The notes below the pieces were generated by a model. It saw only the letters and a list, made by a program, of their open reading frames with translations. It searched no databases and was not told the DNA's origin. The translations under genes were made by a program, and so were the position numbers. This document shows, one piece after another, positions 28,083 to 32,357 of a DNA stretch of 32,357 bases. Position 1 is the first letter of the stretch; the number at the start of each line of letters is the position of its first letter. This stretch comes from an uncultured Bacilli bacterium (GTDB lineage: Bacteria; Bacillota_I; Bacilli_A; RF39; UBA660): positions 1-32,357 of the forward strand of contig CANRCE010000010.1 of NCBI GenBank assembly GCA_947629035.1. Reading direction: 5' to 3'.

Positions 28083-29516
28083 TTATGAATTTGGTATATT
28101 ATTTATATTTGGCATAGCAGCATTAGAATTTACTTGTGCTACCGTAGTTTTGTTAATATTATTTGCTATTTGTGAAACATTAGAATTTAATTGCTCATTA
28201 GTAATATTAGCATTCATATTTGAAGTTTGATTAAGAACATTTACATTGTTTCCATTTAAGATAGCATCAACTTCAGCACTAGCATTTGTCCTTGAAATAT
28301 TATTATTAACAGGTTGGACATTTGTAATACTTTGAACATTCGTTGGCGTTGGAACAACTTGTGCTTGTCCTACATTTTGATTATCAACAATTTCTGTTGG
28401 TTTTACATCATCATTAAGAACCATAACATCATCATCTTTTTTAGCATTTGGATCCACAAATTGTTGTTTTACTAGAATATCAGGTGGTATAATAATGCCC
28501 TGACTTTCAAAATAATCAATTAAATATTTAGTAGGATTATTTATAAAAACCTTTCCATCTGGTGTCTTTTTATATAAAAGATTATGTTTAGGTTCGTTAT
28601 TTTCTGTTACATAAAATTCAACAACTTCTGTTATTTCACGATGGAATCTTTTATATTTAGTACTATAATATCCTTTAATATGAACGCCAATTTGAACATA
28701 ACGATGAATACTTCTTAAAAATTGTTCCAAATCTATATTAGATTCAAGTAAACTATATAAACGACTTGGTATAGATTCAGCTTTATCAGCATGTATTGTT
28801 GATATAATATTGTGTCCTGATGATATTGAGTTTCTAACAGCCATAACAGCTTCAGCACTTCTTACTTCGGATAACAATATCCATCTTGGATTTTGTCTCA
28901 TACAAGTTACTAATACATCAGAATAAGATGCAATATTATTTGTTTTCATCGCAACAATATCACGATGTGGAAATATCCTATCCAAATGTAATTCCAAAGT
29001 ATCCTCAATTGTAATTAATTTTTCATTTTCTTTAGTATGAGCAGCCAAATACTTAACTAACTCTGTTTTACCACTACCAGTTTCACCACTTACTAAAATA
29101 TTACAATGACCCTCTACACATTTAAGTAAAAAATCATGAATATCAAGTCTAACATAATCTTCAGCAAGTATTTTTTCTTTTTCTAGTCTAATTTTAGCAG
29201 GTGTCTTTCTTATTAATACTGCTATTCCATTCCTAGCAATAGAATCATGAACAAAATTCATACGCAATTCAGCACTCTCAGCATCTAGAAATGGATTTGC
29301 CATATTAAAGGCTTTTCCCATAGAATTAGCACACTGAAAAGCTATCTTTTCCATTAATGCATTATCAATTCCTGTATTTTCAACTCTATAAACACCAGAT
29401 GATAATGTTTTTAACCAAACTTGTCCACCATTACTATAAGATATATCAGTTACATCATCATTATCAATAAATTGTTTAATAGGTCCAAAATCTACTTGTT
29501 GAAATGCCTCATCCAT
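28083..29516 (-). CDS. tadA: CpaF/TadA family secretion ATPase with Asn-rich C-terminal extension
   Basis: Walker A GETGSGKTELVK, ITIEDTLELHL, RQNPRWILLSEVRSAEAVMAVRNSISSGHNIISTIHADKAESIPSRL. Confidence 0.93.
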   Translation of the reverse strand: MDEAFQQVDFGPIKQFIDNDDVTDISYSNGGQVWLKTLSSGVYRVENTGIDNALMEKIAFQCANSMGKAFNMANPFLDAESAELRMNFVHDSIARNGIAVLIRKTPAKIRLEKEKILAEDYVRLDIHDFLLKCVEGHCNILVSGETGSGKTELVKYLAAHTKENEKLITIEDTLELHLDRIFPHRDIVAMKTNNIASYSDVLVTCMRQNPRWILLSEVRSAEAVMAVRNSISSGHNIISTIHADKAESIPSRLYSLLESNIDLEQFLRSIHRYVQIGVHIKGYYSTKYKRFHREITEVVEFYVTENNEPKHNLLYKKTPDGKVFINNPTKYLIDYFESQGIIIPPDILVKQQFVDPNAKKDDDVMVLNDDVKPTEIVDNQNVGQAQVVPTPTNVQSITNVQPVNNNISRTNASAEVDAILNGNNVNVLNQTSNMNANITNEQLNSNVSQIANNINKTTVAQVNSNAAMPNINNIPNS

Positions 29517-29546
29517 GAAAACACCTCCTATTTTATTCTAAATATA

Positions 29547-30452
29547 TTATCTATTATTATTGTTGTTATTACTGTTATTGTTATTATTGTTGTTATTGTT
29601 GTTATTATTATCACTTGTATTATCATTATTATCGATTGCTCCACTATTAGGATCAATATCGCTAATATCAGGTAAATCAGTAACATCAACTAATTCAGTT
29701 TTACTATTAATAAAATCTTCAATATCTTTACTACTTACAGTAACAACATCTTTTTCCGTTAATGTAGCAGTATTAGGAACTAAAATAAGTTCTACAGAAT
29801 ATTCTTTTAAATATAAAGCTTTTCTTAATAATAAATGCATATCCTCTGGAATAGCAAACAACATATAAGCTGGAGTTCTAGATTCAGCACTATTTTCAAA
29901 TACATGCTGTCCAGAAGCATCTTTAACGTCAAGTATCTCAATATTACTTAAAAATTTACCAAACATTAATTTTTTTTCATCATTTAAACTTTTATAGTAA
30001 ATATTAATATAATTACCAGGATACATTGAATTAGCATAAGTTGTAGACATCGTTACAGGATAATTTATAACCGTATATCCTTCAGGAACATCTCCAAATG
30101 CTGCATCAGGTAAATTACCTTCACTAGTAAGTAGTGATGTATAAAATAAACTACCCTCTGCTATTATTGTATTATAGTTTGAATATTTACCAACGATTTG
30201 ACTTGAACTTGTATAATATGAACCTCTTAAAAATGATTTTGGCACTTTTATATTAACTATCATATCACTTGTAATTAATGTCCTAGGTTGTATCGTTTGA
30301 CTAGCAAATGGCATATTTACTAATTTTACAGCTTGATTAATTCTATAATTATATCCCAAATACAAAACAACCAAACAAATAGCCACTCCCAATATAGTAA
30401 CAGTATTTTTGTTACCTAAAAATTTTTTTAAAGATGCATTTAAATTATTCAT
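29547..30452 (-). CDS. cpaB: CpaB/RcpC-like (SAF domain) Flp pilus assembly protein with poly-Asn tail
   Basis: single N-terminal TM, MPFASQTIQPRTLITSDMIVNIKVPKSFLRG SAF-type region, Tad context. Confidence 0.8.
   Translation of the reverse strand: MNNLNASLKKFLGNKNTVTILGVAICLVVLYLGYNYRINQAVKLVNMPFASQTIQPRTLITSDMIVNIKVPKSFLRGSYYTSSSQIVGKYSNYNTIIAEGSLFYTSLLTSEGNLPDAAFGDVPEGYTVINYPVTMSTTYANSMYPGNYINIYYKSLNDEKKLMFGKFLSNIEILDVKDASGQHVFENSAESRTPAYMLFAIPEDMHLLLRKALYLKEYSVELILVPNTATLTEKDVVTVSSKDIEDFINSKTELVDVTDLPDISDIDPNSGAIDNNDNTSDNNNNNNNNNNNNSNNNNNNR
29550..29635. repeat. AAC/AAT-type trinucleotide low-complexity tract encoding poly-Asn
   Basis: ttattattgttgttattactgttattgttattattgttgttattgttgtt... 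Confidence 0.9.
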
Positions 30453-30469
30453 TTTCTTCCTCCTTTTTA

Positions 30470-30883
30470 TTAATTTCTATATTCTAATATTGCATTTAAT
30501 ACATTTTGTACATCAAATTCAATTGGTTCATCTGGATCATATATTGCATATTCTCCAATACCTTTAGTTATAATAATACTTACTTTAGGGGGTTCTTCCA
30601 TAATATCATAAAAACTAATAGTATAATCCCCTAAATTTACAACTGTAGATTCAGAATATCTTCTTACAAAATTTTCTACAAATTTTTCTTGAACGATTTT
30701 AAGTCTACCTGTACTTCGATAATATGCAACATCAATTGAATCATACATTGAAGCTTCGGTTATTTCTTTTAATAAATAATAATCATTCTCATTAGTTGTT
30801 GTTGCTGTTTCAAATAACATTAAAAGAACAAGCCCAATTAATCCAAAAGTAATCAATCCTACACCTGCAAAAGACCACTTCAT
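30470..30883 (-). CDS. pseudopilin-like / hypothetical membrane-anchored protein of Tad locus
   Basis: MKWSFAGVGLITFGLIGLVLLMLFETA N-terminal helix; first full-size gene of Tad operon; SD AAGGGGG before ATG 30883. Confidence 0.5.
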   Translation of the reverse strand: MKWSFAGVGLITFGLIGLVLLMLFETATTTNENDYYLLKEITEASMYDSIDVAYYRSTGRLKIVQEKFVENFVRRYSESTVVNLGDYTISFYDIMEEPPKVSIIITKGIGEYAIYDPDEPIEFDVQNVLNAILEYRN

Positions 30884-31005
30884 TAACAAGCCCCCTTAAA
30901 ATATAAAAGAGCAATACATTTATTTTCTTTTACCAAGTCTAATATCATATATATCATAGGCATAATAGAACATAACATTTTTAATAATATAACTATTTCC
31001 TTCAT
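30883..31005 (-). CDS. candidate 40-aa small protein MKEIVILLKMLCSIMPMIYMILDLVKENKCIALLYFKGAC
   Basis: GGAGGTAACAGATT-ATG strong SD; stop TAA overlaps the downstream start (TTAATG); not in ORF track because of size. Confidence 0.45.
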   Translation of the reverse strand: MKEIVILLKMLCSIMPMIYMILDLVKENKCIALLYFKGAC

Positions 31006-31063
31006 AATCTGTTACCTCCTATTCTCCTACTATTAAATGATAACATTTTTTTATAAAAAAATA

Positions 31064-31097
31064 AAGACTTTTTTATATTTTTTTACAAAAAAGCCTT
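31064..31097 (-). terminator. terminator for 31152..31856 gene
   Basis: minus strand AAGGCTTTTTT...AAAAAAGTCTT followed by T-rich run. Confidence 0.55.
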
Positions 31098-31151
31098 ATT
31101 ATGTATTTTTAACTTTTAAAATTAAAATAATACTAAACAACATTTTCTTTA

Positions 31152-31856
31152 TTAATCCAGTCTTTCTCTTTTCCTTTTTAAAATTATATGAACAATAATT
31201 AAAATTGCTATTATGACTATTCCAATTACTATATAAAGAATATTACTTTTTATGAAGTCTAGCATTCTATTTAAAGTATTTTCTTTACTTTTATTAGTAT
31301 TATTACTATTAGGATCATCTGTAATATCATTTTGTTTATTATATTTTGCTACTATATTTTCAAAATCACTTCTTGTTATACCTCTTGTATCATACCATTT
31401 ACCACATACAGGAAGTTTTTCTGTATCCATATTTTCACATAGTTTATCTTTAGAATATTCATTAAATTTTGGTATTGTTACACTTATCGTTCTAAGTTTA
31501 TCTTTACAATATTGTGAATATACTACAAATTGTTTTGTTCCTACTTTATAATCTGTTTTTAATGTATTATCTATATTTTGACTAGAGGATGACCAAAATT
31601 TATTTTTGGTATCCCAATCATATACATAGATATCATCAGTTAAATTATTTACTTTAATTGTATAACTATTATATTTACCCGTTTTATTATAAGCATCCAT
31701 ATCTATATCATAGATTATTTCTACTTTATTTGCTTCCTCTTTTAATCTTTCTAAATCACACGCAGCCTTTATTTTACTAGGAAATAATATTACAAGTATC
31801 ATTAATAGAAAATAAATTGATTTATTTTTTTTAGCATTTTTACGATAAATATTCAT
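31152..31856 (-). CDS. secreted, C-terminally membrane-anchored hypothetical protein
   Basis: signal peptide (SIYFLLMILVILFPSKIKAAC), C-terminal TM plus KRKRERLD. Confidence 0.6.
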   Translation of the reverse strand: MNIYRKNAKKNKSIYFLLMILVILFPSKIKAACDLERLKEEANKVEIIYDIDMDAYNKTGKYNSYTIKVNNLTDDIYVYDWDTKNKFWSSSSQNIDNTLKTDYKVGTKQFVVYSQYCKDKLRTISVTIPKFNEYSKDKLCENMDTEKLPVCGKWYDTRGITRSDFENIVAKYNKQNDITDDPNSNNTNKSKENTLNRMLDFIKSNILYIVIGIVIIAILIIVHIILKRKRERLD

Positions 31857-31929
31857 TTTAATCTTACTCCTATCTTATGTATCCACTATATCATATTTTT
31901 AATAATTCTTCAAGTAACTAACTTACAGT

Positions 31930-31957
31930 AAAAAAATTTTCTCCATCAAAGAGAAAA
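31930..31957 (-). terminator. terminator downstream of LysM gene
   Basis: minus strand TTTTCTC-TTTGATG-GAGAAAA-TTTTTTT. Confidence 0.7.
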
Positions 31958-31971
31958 TAATAAAATATTAA

Positions 31972-32258
31972 TTATAAAGGAATTCTTAATATTTGTCCTA
32001 TACTTAAAATATTGCTAGTTAAATTATTAAAACTTTTTATTTCATCTATAGATACATTATATCTATTAGCAATAGCATATAATGTATCTCCACTTTTTAC
32101 TGTATATGTTATATAATTAGTACCAGCATTAGTGGGTATTTTTAATACTTGACCCACTTGTAAATTATTATTTGTTAAATTATTTAAGCTCATAATTGTC
32201 GTTACAGAAGTGTTATATCTATTGGCAATAGCATATAATGTATCTCCTGATACCTTTT
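31972..32258 (-). pseudogene. LysM-domain protein, 5'-truncated (no start codon before the first LysM unit)
   Basis: two LysM units: KKVSGDTLYAIANRYNTSVTTIMSLNNLTNNNLQVGQVLKIP and YTVKSGDTLYAIANRYNVSIDEIKSFNNLTSNILSIGQILRIPL; frame open upstream of track start only to a TAA. Confidence 0.7.
32057..32247. repeat. pair of 35-nt direct repeats, 156 nt apart, within LysM coding sequence
   Basis: ttatatctattRgcaatagcatataatgtatctcc at 32057-32091 and 32213-32247, one mismatch. Confidence 0.85.
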
Positions 32259-32357
32259 TTATGTAGTATTTTTAAATGTAAATATAATATCTATCCTCTT
32301 ATCTTGATAGATATAAATCTTTTCAACTAAATTTATAATTAATTCTCTAGTCGGATT
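32259..32357 (-). CDS. C-terminal end of a large serine recombinase-like protein (partial, continues outside window)
   Basis: minus strand translation NPTRELIINLVEKIYIYQDKRIDIIFTFKNTT*, resembling the C-terminal LxxLIEKIxIxxDKxIxIxFxF motif of large serine recombinases. Confidence 0.6.
   Translation of the reverse strand, partial: NPTRELIINLVEKIYIYQDKRIDIIFTFKNTT

Noticed and set aside
29547-29640. Trinucleotide tract as CRISPR or phase-variation switch
   Set aside because: No spacer structure, and units of 3 nt change only Asn-tail length, not reading frame.
27279-29868. Plus-strand ORFs 27279-27461, 29421-29675, 29560-29868
   Set aside because: Antisense to tad genes; the Leu/Ile/Val-rich sequences arise from the trinucleotide tract encoding poly-Asn on the other strand.
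31252-31551. Plus-strand ORF of 99 aa
   Set aside because: Antisense to 31152-31856, which has a signal peptide and C-terminal TM on the coding strand.

Overview
AT-rich chromosomal window from a low-GC, probably endospore-forming Firmicute/Bacilli-type bacterium. This placement is inferred from gene content, not from a search. Main content, left to right: class B sortase; S41 C-terminal protease; gerA-gerC-gerB-type germination operon; a SipW-like signal peptidase with two related secreted proteins, one carrying about six DGS-type repeats; ssrA (tmRNA) with an atypical proteolysis tag ending in VAYA; a compact candidate type I toxin-antitoxin module not in the ORF track; alpha/beta hydrolase; a cysteine desulfurase / thioredoxin / thioredoxin-CcdA fusion cluster; thyA-folA-tmk; a PF06541-like membrane protein, DUF368 and a YjdF-like protein; CwlJ/SleB-like hydrolase; tRNA-Trp(CCA) followed by about 1 kb of degenerate ORFs; a collagen-like protein; Sir2; an acyltransferase-3/SGNH protein; and a minus-strand Tad/Flp-type pilus locus. 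At the right edge, what looks like the C-terminus of a large serine recombinase abuts a start-less LysM gene, suggesting a mobile-element junction. The strongest leads are the candidate type I TA module (10134-10413), the recombinase/LysM junction (32200-32357), the SipW/DGS-repeat operon and the unusual tmRNA tag. No database search was possible, so all family calls come from recognisable motifs.
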